From Halovulum dunhuangense (GTDB lineage: Bacteria > Pseudomonadota > Alphaproteobacteria > Rhodobacterales > Rhodobacteraceae): 64,000 nt of DNA. Made by a program: the position numbers and the translations under genes. The stretch covers positions 620,001 to 684,000 of the forward strand of contig NZ_JABFBC010000001.1 of assembly GCF_013093415.1 (NCBI RefSeq), written 5' to 3'. Below, one piece after another: positions 1 to 6,763 of this stretch (position 1 is the stretch's first letter; each line of letters starts with the position of its first letter). The notes below the pieces were generated by a model, which was not told the DNA's origin, made no database searches, and saw only the letters and a program-made list of their open reading frames with translations.

Positions 1-1
1 C

Positions 2-1816
2 GAGGGGTTCGACCTGCAGTTCCGCCTGATCGAGGAAAACGGGATGCTGCCCGCCATCGCGCTGGGCCTGCGGGACTTCCTGGGCGACGGGCCCTACGGG
101 GCGGAGTACCTGGTCGCGACCAAGACCGTCGCGCCCGGGCTGAAGCTGAGCGGCGGGATCGGCTGGGGCCGGCTGGGCAGCTCTGACGGGTTCGACAACC
201 CGATCGGCGGCAATGTCCGGGGCGGGCCGACCACGCCCAGCGGCCAGCCGCAATGGGACAGCTATTTCACCGGCGAGGCGGCTTTCTTCGGCGGGCTTGA
301 GTGGGCGACGCCGGTGGACGGGCTGACGCTGAAGGCGGAATATTCCTCGGACGCCTACGCGCCCGAGGTGGCCGGCGGGTTCGAGCGGGACTCGTCGTTC
401 AACTTCGGCCTGACCTATGCGCCGAACGAGAACGTGCAGCTTTCGGGCTACTATCTTTATGGCTCGACGCTGGGGGTGCAGCTCAGCCTGACCGGCAACC
501 CGTTCGATCCGCAGGCGCCGCAGGATCTGGGCACCGCGCCCGCCCCGGTGCGCGCCCGTCCCGACGATGCGCCGCGCGGCACGGCCTGGGCCCGGAGCAC
601 CGAGAACCGCGACCGGATCATAGCCGCCGCCGCCAAGGTGCTGGAGGCGGACGGCATCCTGATCGACCAGGCGCGCATCGCGGGCGACGAGATCGAGATC
701 CATATCGAGAACACGCTGATCCAGCGCGAGCCAAAGGCCATCGGCCGCACCGCGCGGGTGCTGGCGCTGGTGGCGCCGCCCTCGGTCGAGACGTTCCGCA
801 TCACGCCCGTGGTGGGCGATCTGCCGGTCAACACCGTCGTGATCCGCCGCAGCGACCTGGAGGCGCAGGTCGATCAGCCCGATGCCGGGATGCTGAGCTG
901 GCAGACCACGGAACTGGAAAACGCCCGCGCCAGCATCCTGGGCGATGACGTGTTCCTCGCCCCCGAGGGGCCGCGGTTCTCGTGGTCGTTCAACCCATCG
1001 CTTCCCGTGAACCTGCTCGATACCGATGACGGGTTGCAGCTGGACCTGCTGTTGTCTGCGCAGGCAAGCTACCGGCTGGCGCCCGGCCTGTCGGTCACCG
1101 GCGAGGTCAGCCGCTTCCTGGTCGGGACCGATCAGAAGACGGTGTCCACGTCGACCAGCACGCTGCCGCGGGTGCGCTCGGACAGCGATCTCTACTGGTC
1201 TGGGCGTGATTTCGACCTGAACCGTCTGACGCTCGACTGGGTGGCGAAGCCGCACGAGGCGATCTATACGCGGCTTAGCGCCGGCCTGCTGGAGCGGATG
1301 TTCGCGGGCGTCAGCGGCGAGGTGCTCTATGCGCCCGCCAACAGCGATTTCGCCTATGGCGCGGAACTGAACTACGCCCGCCAGCGCGATTTCGAGGGGG
1401 CGTTCGACCTGATCGACTACGACGTGGTGACGGGCCACGGGTCGGTCTACTGGGACACCGGGTTCCGCGGGATCGAGGCGCAGCTCGATGTCGGGCGCTA
1501 CCTGGCGGGCGATTACGGCGCGACCGTGTCGCTGGCGCGGCGCTTCGCCAATGGCTGGGACGTGCGCGGCTATGCGACCCTGACCGAGGTCGGTTTCGAC
1601 GAATATGGCGATGGCAGCTTCACCAAGGGCTTCGAGGTGACGATCCCGCTGGGCTGGACGCTGCCCTTCGAGACGAAGTCCGAATCGCGGGTGGAACTGT
1701 TGCAGGTCGACGGTGACGGGGGCGCGCGGCTCGATATCCGCGGGCGGCTCTACGACCGGATCCGCGATCTCGACCGTCGCTCGCTCGAGGATGGGTGGAG
1801 CGCGTTTTGGCAATAA
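2..1816 (+). CDS. yjbH: YjbH-family exopolysaccharide protein, C-terminal part
   Basis: The reading frame is open from base 2, so the gene begins upstream and only about the last 605 residues are present. The visible start reads GFDLQFRLIEENG...PAIALGLRDFLG, the repetitive outer-membrane beta-barrel style of the YjbH (DUF940) family. The later part is rich in amphipathic strands such as YRLAPGLSVTGEVSRF. In E. coli yjbEFGH encodes a secreted polysaccharide system and YjbH is thought to be an outer-membrane lipoprotein or porin-like component; the exact role is unproven. The stop overlaps the next gene (YjbF lipoprotein) by 22 bases, so the two are translationally coupled. The first ATG in the window (44) is internal to the protein and not the real start. 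Confidence 0.85.
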   Translation, partial: EGFDLQFRLIEENGMLPAIALGLRDFLGDGPYGAEYLVATKTVAPGLKLSGGIGWGRLGSSDGFDNPIGGNVRGGPTTPSGQPQWDSYFTGEAAFFGGLEWATPVDGLTLKAEYSSDAYAPEVAGGFERDSSFNFGLTYAPNENVQLSGYYLYGSTLGVQLSLTGNPFDPQAPQDLGTAPAPVRARPDDAPRGTAWARSTENRDRIIAAAAKVLEADGILIDQARIAGDEIEIHIENTLIQREPKAIGRTARVLALVAPPSVETFRITPVVGDLPVNTVVIRRSDLEAQVDQPDAGMLSWQTTELENARASILGDDVFLAPEGPRFSWSFNPSLPVNLLDTDDGLQLDLLLSAQASYRLAPGLSVTGEVSRFLVGTDQKTVSTSTSTLPRVRSDSDLYWSGRDFDLNRLTLDWVAKPHEAIYTRLSAGLLERMFAGVSGEVLYAPANSDFAYGAELNYARQRDFEGAFDLIDYDVVTGHGSVYWDTGFRGIEAQLDVGRYLAGDYGATVSLARRFANGWDVRGYATLTEVGFDEYGDGSFTKGFEVTIPLGWTLPFETKSESRVELLQVDGDGGARLDIRGRLYDRIRDLDRRSLEDGWSAFWQ

Positions 1817-2511
1817 GGCCCGCCCTTCTGGCCGCCCTTCTGGCGGTCGCGCTGGCAGGTTGCAGCAGCGGTGGGCGCAGTCCCGTGCTGGGCGCGGTGA
1901 TGGACCGGTTCCTGCCCTCGGACGAGGAAGAGACGGCCGCGGCCGGTTCGGCCCCCGCGCCGCAGCTGACGCGCGAGGCGATCCGCGCCGCCGGCACACC
2001 GATGGTGCGCGGCCGGCTGGTCGACGAGAATGCCCGCTCGGTCCTGTCGGCGGTGGCGCAGAACGGCAGCTACACCACCTATATCTCGCGCTTCGGGCAG
2101 ACGCTGACGATCCGGGGCGGCTCGCTCATCACGGCCAGCCGCGGGCTGGGTTATGACCTCTTGTCGGTGGCGACCAGCCCCGCCGACCCGGCGGTGCGCC
2201 CGCGCCCGGTGGCGCAGTGGCCGGCCAGCATCACCCGCACCTACCGCTTCCCCGCCGAGGGGCCGGACGGCGACGCGCGCACCGTGACCTGCCGGTTCGT
2301 GCCGGGCGAGCCGCGCGAGATCGAGATCGTGGAGATCACCTATTCCGGCACCCAGGTCGAAGAGATCTGCGAGGGCGACGGGCTGTCCTTCACCAACTAC
2401 CACTTCGCGGAAAGCGAGACCGGCTTCATCCGCCGTTCGCTGCAATGGCTGGGCCCCGATCAGGGCTTGATCGACCTGGAGATCCTGGCCGCCGCGGCGG
2501 TGCCGGGCTGA
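1795..2511 (+). CDS. yjbF: YjbF-family (GfcB-like) lipoprotein
   Basis: 238 residues from a GTG start inside the end of the yjbH-like gene. The N-terminus is a lipoprotein signal peptide: a hydrophobic run followed by the lipobox LAGC near residue 22. The body (VRGRLVDENARSVLSAVAQNG..TTYISRFGQTLTIRGGSLI) matches the YjbF/GfcB family of lipoproteins found in exopolysaccharide and group 4 capsule operons. It probably sits in the outer membrane with YjbH and helps export of the polymer; the molecular function is not known. It is followed by a perfect 12-bp stem hairpin and then by convergent small genes. The GTG start is chosen because it leaves the complete signal peptide; no upstream alternative fits. 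Confidence 0.85.
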   Translation: MERVLAIRPALLAALLAVALAGCSSGGRSPVLGAVMDRFLPSDEEETAAAGSAPAPQLTREAIRAAGTPMVRGRLVDENARSVLSAVAQNGSYTTYISRFGQTLTIRGGSLITASRGLGYDLLSVATSPADPAVRPRPVAQWPASITRTYRFPAEGPDGDARTVTCRFVPGEPREIEIVEITYSGTQVEEICEGDGLSFTNYHFAESETGFIRRSLQWLGPDQGLIDLEILAAAAVPG

Positions 2512-2521
2512 CCGGGCTGAC

Positions 2522-2548
2522 CGGACAGGCCGGGATCCGGCCTGTCCG
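2522..2548. terminator. Perfect 12-bp hairpin between convergent genes
   Basis: Left arm 2522-2533 and right arm 2537-2548 are perfect reverse complements (CGGACAGGCCGG) around the 3-base loop GAT. It lies 10 bases after the yjbF stop and 25 bases after the stop of the convergent small gene. There is no T-tract on either side, so it may act as a bidirectional terminator or 3'-end stabiliser rather than a classic intrinsic terminator. Confidence 0.55.
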
Positions 2549-2573
2549 AACTTCGCACCGAGCCAGGCAGGGG

Positions 2574-2819
2574 TCAGTTCACGATGGGGTCGGTGAGCGG
2601 GGCGGTCTGCGGGTTGCCGCCATTCCCGCTGTCGCTCGAGGCGATGGCGATGCCGACCACCACGACGGCCAGCAGCGGGACGATCCAGCCGGCGTTCGAG
2701 CCGCCCATCGGCTCTTCCACGACAACGGGCTCTTCCGGGGCGACGAAGACTTCGACGTTGCCGGCGAAGGCAGGGGCAGCGGCGAACAGCACGGCTGCGG
2801 TAAGGGCAAGGTTCTTCAT
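2574..2819 (-). CDS. Small secreted acidic protein, tandem copy 1
   Basis: 81 residues. It has a clear Sec signal peptide (MKNLALTAAVLFAAAPAFA), then an acidic, Val/Pro-rich segment (NVEVFVAPEEPVVVEEP), GGSNAGW, a hydrophobic stretch (IVPLLAVVVVGIAIAS) and a polar tail rich in Gly, Asn and Pro that the other copies lack. The start is the ATG at 2819, preceded by GGAG six bases upstream; longer forms would add non-signal sequence. Its first ~45 codons are almost identical at DNA level to copy 2. Function unknown. Position next to yjbF/yjbH recalls the small secreted YjbE/GfcA proteins of enteric exopolysaccharide operons, but no sequence homology is claimed. Confidence 0.8.
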   Translation of the reverse strand: MKNLALTAAVLFAAAPAFAGNVEVFVAPEEPVVVEEPMGGSNAGWIVPLLAVVVVGIAIASSDSGNGGNPQTAPLTDPIVN

Positions 2820-2897
2820 ATCGATCTCCATCAGGGTGCTACCGCGCAAAGCGTTAAGCATTTTGCGCCACCGATCACCAGGAAATGCGTCCGCATG

Positions 2898-2928
2898 AAA
2901 AAAAGGGCAGGCACTGTTGTGCCTGCCC
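2898..2928 (-). terminator. Rho-independent terminator of small-protein copy 2
   Basis: Arms GGGCAGGCAC (2905-2914) and GTGCCTGCCC (2919-2928) flank the loop TGTT. A run of seven A at 2898-2904 gives the U-tract on the minus-strand transcript. It lies just downstream of the 2948-3175 gene. Confidence 0.85.
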
Positions 2929-2947
2929 TTCACCCAAGGTGGGTCGT

Positions 2948-3175
2948 TTACAGCGGCTGCTCAACAGGGGTGGGGCTGCCGCCGCTGTCGCTCGATGCGA
3001 TGGCGATGCCGACGACGACGAGGGCCAGCAGCGGGACGACCCAGCCGGCGTTCGAGCCGCCCATCGGCTCTTCCACGACGACGGGCTCTTCCGGGGCGAC
3101 GAAGACTTCGACGTTGCCGGCGAAGGCAGGAGCAGCGGCGAACAGCACGGCTGCGGTAAGGGCAAGGTTCTTCAT
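2948..3175 (-). CDS. Small secreted acidic protein, tandem copy 2
   Basis: 75 residues, with the same build as copy 1: the same signal peptide, the acidic NVEVFVAPEEPVVVEEP segment, GGSNAGW, then a C-terminal hydrophobic run (VVPLLALVVVGIAIAS) and a short tail SDSGGSPTPVEQPL. Start ATG at 3175 has GGAG with good spacing (GGAGAACGCAAAATG). The DNA from the start to the GW codons differs from copy 1 by only a few mostly silent changes, suggesting recent tandem duplication with a 356-base offset. It has its own terminator (2898-2928), so it is probably monocistronic. Function unknown. Confidence 0.8.
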   Translation of the reverse strand: MKNLALTAAVLFAAAPAFAGNVEVFVAPEEPVVVEEPMGGSNAGWVVPLLALVVVGIAIASSDSGGSPTPVEQPL

Positions 3176-3295
3176 TTTGCGTTCTCCATGGATCAGGCGA
3201 AACATGACAGCGTCCCGCACGGTTCTTGTGCGATGCCACCAAGAGGCAGCCTTAGCCAATTCGACCCGACAATCACGAGAAAAAGCATTCGGAAC

Positions 3296-3324
3296 AAAAA
3301 AAGGCAGGCGCTGTTGCGCCTGCC
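3296..3324 (-). terminator. Rho-independent terminator of small-protein copy 3
   Basis: Arms GGCAGGCGC (3303-3311) and GCGCCTGCC (3316-3324) with loop TGTT; the A-run 3296-3302 gives the U-tract on the minus strand. It is nearly the same hairpin as the copy 2 terminator, with one compensatory base-pair change. Confidence 0.85.
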
Positions 3325-3349
3325 CTACGATTTCCCGAAGGAAATTTGC

Positions 3350-3541
3350 TTATTCGGAAACGGCGATCGCGACGCCGGCCACGACGACGGCCAGCAGCGG
3401 AACGACCCAGCCGGCGTTCGAGCCGCCCATCGGCTCTTCGACGACGACGGGCTCTTCGGGGGCGACGAACACTTCAACGTTGCCAGCAAAAGCGGGCGCA
3501 GCGGCGAAAAGGACCGCGGCGGTCAGGGCGAGTTTCTTCAT
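3350..3541 (-). CDS. Small secreted acidic protein, tandem copy 3
   Basis: 63 residues, the shortest copy, ending directly after the hydrophobic segment (VVPLLAVVVAGVAIAVSE) with no polar tail. The first 45 residues match copies 1 and 2 except MKKL for MKNL, yet the DNA carries many silent third-base differences (for example in the PEEP and AFAGN codons). That is a signature of an older duplication kept under protein-level selection. Start ATG at 3541 is preceded by AGGAG (AGGAGACCAAAATG). It has its own terminator. A signal peptide plus one C-terminal hydrophobic segment suggests a periplasmic or membrane-tethered peptide. Function unknown. Confidence 0.8.
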   Translation of the reverse strand: MKKLALTAAVLFAAAPAFAGNVEVFVAPEEPVVVEEPMGGSNAGWVVPLLAVVVAGVAIAVSE

Positions 3542-3703
3542 TTTGGTCTCCTATGGCCAAATTCTAAGCGTGCCCTTGGGGCGGGCGATGCGCGTCAACC
3601 GGTACAGCGTCTTGTCTTTTCATTCAACGCACTGCCCGGTGGTGTGATCCAAATCGGCCCGATTGTGCTTTTGCTGCAATAGCGAGCCGGTCCGGACGGG
3701 TCC

Positions 3704-4372
3704 TCAGATGATCAGCACCTGCGTGCCGACCTGCGCCATGCCGAAAAGTTCGGCGATGTGTTCGTTGTACAGGCCGATGCAGCCATTCGACGACTTGCGC
3801 CCGATCTTGCGCGTGTCGTTGGTGCCGTGGATCCGGTAGTACTGCCAGCCGAGGTACAGCGCGTGCGTCCCGAGCGGGTTTTCCGGGCCGGGGCCGACAT
3901 AGGCCGGCAGGCTCGGGTTGCGCTTGAGCATGTTCGGCGTGGGCCGCCAGTCGGGGCCCTCGCGCTTCTGCACGACGCTGGTCTTGCCGGTGCGGGTCAG
4001 ATCCTCGCTCAGCGGGACCGACACAGGGTAGATCTTGTAGGTGCGCTCGTCCTCGGACCAGTAGTGCAGGGCGCGCGCGTTGATATCCACAAGGATCGCG
4101 CCGTTGTCGAGCGTCACGAAATGATCCGACCATTCGCGCGACAGGAAGCCCGAGACGCGGCGCTGCAACCCGGCCTCGCGGATGCCCATGAGCTGAGAGT
4201 TGTCGAGTGTCAGGCCGGCGACGGGTTCGTTCGCGGCCTGGCTGACGGTCGCGTAATCGTCCATCAGCGCAGAGGCCTCGCGCGAGCAACCCGCGACGGC
4301 CAGACCGGTGCCCGCCCCGAGCACCATGCGGGTCATCTCCCGCCGGGTGAGAAGAGGCTGTGATTTGGTCAT
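3704..4372 (-). CDS. Tat-exported L,D-transpeptidase (YkuD) lipoprotein
   Basis: 222 residues. The N-terminus TRREMTRMVLGAGTGLAVAGC carries a twin-arginine and ends in a lipobox-like AGC, so it is likely exported folded and lipidated. The C-terminal half is a YkuD domain: IHGTND near residue 178 followed after the usual spacing by SSNGCIGL, giving the catalytic His and Cys. Such enzymes form 3-3 peptidoglycan cross-links or attach proteins to the wall. VGPGPENPLGTHALYLG is also typical of the family. Start ATG 4372 follows GGAAGG. It is the first of two YkuD proteins on either side of a CAP lipoprotein, pointing to a wall-remodelling neighbourhood. Confidence 0.88.
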   Translation of the reverse strand: MTKSQPLLTRREMTRMVLGAGTGLAVAGCSREASALMDDYATVSQAANEPVAGLTLDNSQLMGIREAGLQRRVSGFLSREWSDHFVTLDNGAILVDINARALHYWSEDERTYKIYPVSVPLSEDLTRTGKTSVVQKREGPDWRPTPNMLKRNPSLPAYVGPGPENPLGTHALYLGWQYYRIHGTNDTRKIGRKSSNGCIGLYNEHIAELFGMAQVGTQVLII

Positions 4373-4592
4373 GCTTCACCTTCCCGTCTTTTAACGGACT
4401 GCAAGGAACTTACCGGATAATCGCGAAGCGGTCCGAAAAGTCCACCTTTCCCGCACGCCCCCCCGGTCACTGCATCGTGATGGCAAGGCTCCGCCGAAGC
4501 GGAGCGCAGACCGGGCCGGCGGGTAAACAGCGTTTGAACCGGCGGGAAGATGCCGCTAATCAGGTCAGGCATTGCGAAAGGCAGGGAAAGAC

Positions 4593-5144
4593 ATGGTTTC
4601 ACGCGGCATCCGGGCGTTTCTGGTTCTTCTCGCGGTGGCGGCCTGTACCCCGCCCGAACCCGAGTCGGTGAACGGCATCCGGATCATCCAGGACAGCGAG
4701 GTGAACGGGATCCTCACCGCGCATGTGGACGGGGTGAACGCGTTTCGCGGAAGCCGCGGCCTGACCCCGGTGCGCCTGTCCTCGCAGCTGACCGCCGCCG
4801 CGGCGACCCATGCCCGCGACATGAGCGTGCAGCGGCGCGCCTGGCATTTCGGATCCGACGGCACCTCGCCACGCGACCGCGCGCTGCGCGCCGGCTTCCA
4901 GGGCGAAGTGCTGGGAGAGAACATTTCCGAATCCTTCGACGATGACGTGTCGGTGCTGCAATCCTGGCTGAACGACCCCTTCACCCGCCGGGTGATGGAG
5001 GCGCCGGAGGCCGACAGCGTCGGCTTTTCCTTCTACCAGGAGCCCAACGGCAAGCTGTGGTGGGTGCAACTGCTGGGCGATTCGTCCAGCCGGCCCGCGG
5101 TCGGGGCCGGGCTTGGCGGCGCGATGTCCGTTCCGGGATCGTGA
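4593..5144 (+). CDS. CAP/SCP-domain lipoprotein
   Basis: 183 residues from ATG 4593 with AGGGA five bases upstream; a TTG at 4572 would only add seven polar residues. The signal peptide ends in the lipobox VAAC. The body contains a CAP (SCP/PR-1) domain: HVDGVNAFRGSRGL...SSQLTAAAATHARDM (conserved His), then GENISE and the late WWVQLLG strand. Bacterial CAP proteins are secreted or surface-attached and mostly of unknown activity. It lies between two convergent-type L,D-transpeptidase genes and is only six bases from the end of the second, so the 3' ends abut. Confidence 0.85.
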   Translation: MVSRGIRAFLVLLAVAACTPPEPESVNGIRIIQDSEVNGILTAHVDGVNAFRGSRGLTPVRLSSQLTAAAATHARDMSVQRRAWHFGSDGTSPRDRALRAGFQGEVLGENISESFDDDVSVLQSWLNDPFTRRVMEAPEADSVGFSFYQEPNGKLWWVQLLGDSSSRPAVGAGLGGAMSVPGS

Positions 5145-5150
5145 CGCGGT

Positions 5151-5657
5151 CTAGGCCAGGATCGTGACCGGCGTGCCCATCGGCACCCTGGCATAGATTT
5201 CCTCGACTTCCGGGTTGCGCACGGCGATGCAGCCCGCCGTCCAGTCCCGCTGCAGCCGGCCGCGAAAGCCGTTCGGCTCTCCGTGGATGAAGATGTCGCC
5301 GCCCGGATCGACGTTCAGCGCGCGGGCGATCTCCATGTCCTGCTGGTTGGGGTAGTTGATCCCCAGGCTCAGGTAATAGGCGCTGCGCGGGTTCTTGCGG
5401 TCGATGAAGTACTCGCCTTCCGGCGTGCGCCCGTCGCCCGACAGGTTCTTGTGCCCCTGCGGCGCAAAGCCCAGGTCGATCGCGAATTCGCGGATCTGCT
5501 TGCCGCTCTGCATCAGGTAGAGCCGCCGCTCTTCCTTCAGCACATAGACATGGTCCGCGCGCGACAGCGTGGAATAATCCCTGCCCGCGCAGGCGCTCAG
5601 GCCGAGGGCGCCCAGCCCCAGCACGAGAGAGCGCCGCGTTGCCGATGGTCCTGTCAT
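5151..5657 (-). CDS. L,D-transpeptidase (YkuD) lipoprotein
   Basis: 168 residues. A short signal (TRRSLVLGLGALGLSACAG) has both an RR pair and the lipobox LSAC. The YkuD domain follows: YVLKEERRLYLMQSG at the start, GLNYPNQQD-like substrate strand, FIHGEPNG with the conserved His near residue 125, and DWTAGCIAV with the catalytic Cys near residue 144. It acts in the periplasm on peptidoglycan stem peptides (family knowledge). The start ATG 5657 is preceded by AGGTAGAG. It ends six bases from the CAP lipoprotein gene on the other strand. Confidence 0.88.
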   Translation of the reverse strand: MTGPSATRRSLVLGLGALGLSACAGRDYSTLSRADHVYVLKEERRLYLMQSGKQIREFAIDLGFAPQGHKNLSGDGRTPEGEYFIDRKNPRSAYYLSLGINYPNQQDMEIARALNVDPGGDIFIHGEPNGFRGRLQRDWTAGCIAVRNPEVEEIYARVPMGTPVTILA

Positions 5658-5861
5658 CGAAACTCTACCTCAGATGGATTGCCTGCCTTGTGCCGCCTCT
5701 GACGGGCGCTGTCCGCACAGGGTATCGCAAGCCCGGCGTCTCGGGCAAGCGGGCATGGACTTGATCCAGATCAAGGGCTTGTGCGCCCACTGGCGCAACA
5801 TCGCCGCAAAACGGGCCAGGAAAAGGGGTGGCCAGCCCCGGCTCAGCCATGGGAGGGAATG

Positions 5862-6638
5862 ATGGAACACACGGCAGACGCGCGCGACGGGATCGAGATC
5901 CGGACCATCGGCCTGCCCGATGTCACGGCCGCCCTGGCGCAGGGATGGTCCGATTTTCGGCGCGCGCCGGCCTTCGGCCTGTTTTTCGGGGCCGTGTTCT
6001 CGGCCGTCGGCGTGGTGATCTGCCTGCAACTCGTGGTCTGGGGCACCAGCTACTGGGCGCTGCCCATCATGGCGGGCTTTCCGCTGATCGGCCCCTTCGC
6101 CGCCGTCGGGCTTTACGATGTCAGCCGCAGGCTGGAGCAGGGCGCGTCCCTCGACTGGGGCGAGGTGCTGGGCGTGATCGCGCGCGAACGCGGGCGGCAG
6201 ATCCCGTCGATGGCCTTCGTGACGCTGTTCTTCTTCCTTGCCTGGGTCTATTTCGCGCATCTGATCTTTGCCCTCAGCTTCGGGCTGGCGGCCCCCGTGA
6301 CCGGCGGCCCCGTGGAGATGCTGACCAGCCCGCCGGGGCTGGTGATGCTGGCGGTGGGAACCGTGGTGGGGGGCGGTCTGGCGCTGCTTCTGTTCGCGAT
6401 CACCGTGGTGTCGGTTCCGATGCTGCTTGACCGCGAGGTGGACGTGATCACCGCGATGATCACCAGCGTGCGCACGGTGGTCGAGAACCGGGGCCCGATG
6501 CTGGCCTGGGCCGCCGCGGTGGCCGGGCTGAGCGCGCTGGCGATGATCCCGCTGTTCCTGGGCATGATGGTGATCTTTCCGGTGCTGGGCCATGCGTCCT
6601 GGCATCTCTATCGGCGGGTGATCGGCCCGGCCGCCTGA
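5862..6638 (+). CDS. DUF2189 multi-pass membrane protein
   Basis: 258 residues. After ~45 polar residues (IRTIGLPDVTAALAQGWSDFRRAPAFGLFFG) there are about five to six hydrophobic segments ending in HASWHLYRRVIG. This pattern, with the short cytosolic head 'I..I...D...AL..G..DF...P', is the DUF2189 family of alphaproteobacterial inner-membrane proteins; function unknown. Two ATGs occur in tandem (5859, 5862). GGAGG at 5852-5856 is better spaced for the second, so 5862 is used. It stands alone, between an L,D-transpeptidase on the other strand and the M3 peptidase. Confidence 0.8.
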   Translation: MEHTADARDGIEIRTIGLPDVTAALAQGWSDFRRAPAFGLFFGAVFSAVGVVICLQLVVWGTSYWALPIMAGFPLIGPFAAVGLYDVSRRLEQGASLDWGEVLGVIARERGRQIPSMAFVTLFFFLAWVYFAHLIFALSFGLAAPVTGGPVEMLTSPPGLVMLAVGTVVGGGLALLLFAITVVSVPMLLDREVDVITAMITSVRTVVENRGPMLAWAAAVAGLSALAMIPLFLGMMVIFPVLGHASWHLYRRVIGPAA

Positions 6639-6763
6639 GCGCCGCGCATCCGGCCGGCGCCGGATGCCTCCGGCGGGGATATTTGGGGAAAGTGGAAGGC
6701 GCGGGCACTGGACTGTGCGCCGCGGCGCGCCTAGCTGTCCGGAGGACAGACAGGAGCGCCGCC

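Noticed and set aside
2217-3647. 476-residue plus-strand frame across the small secreted genes
   Set aside because: It crosses two U-tract terminators and three well-formed minus-strand genes; its repeats only mirror the tandem duplication.
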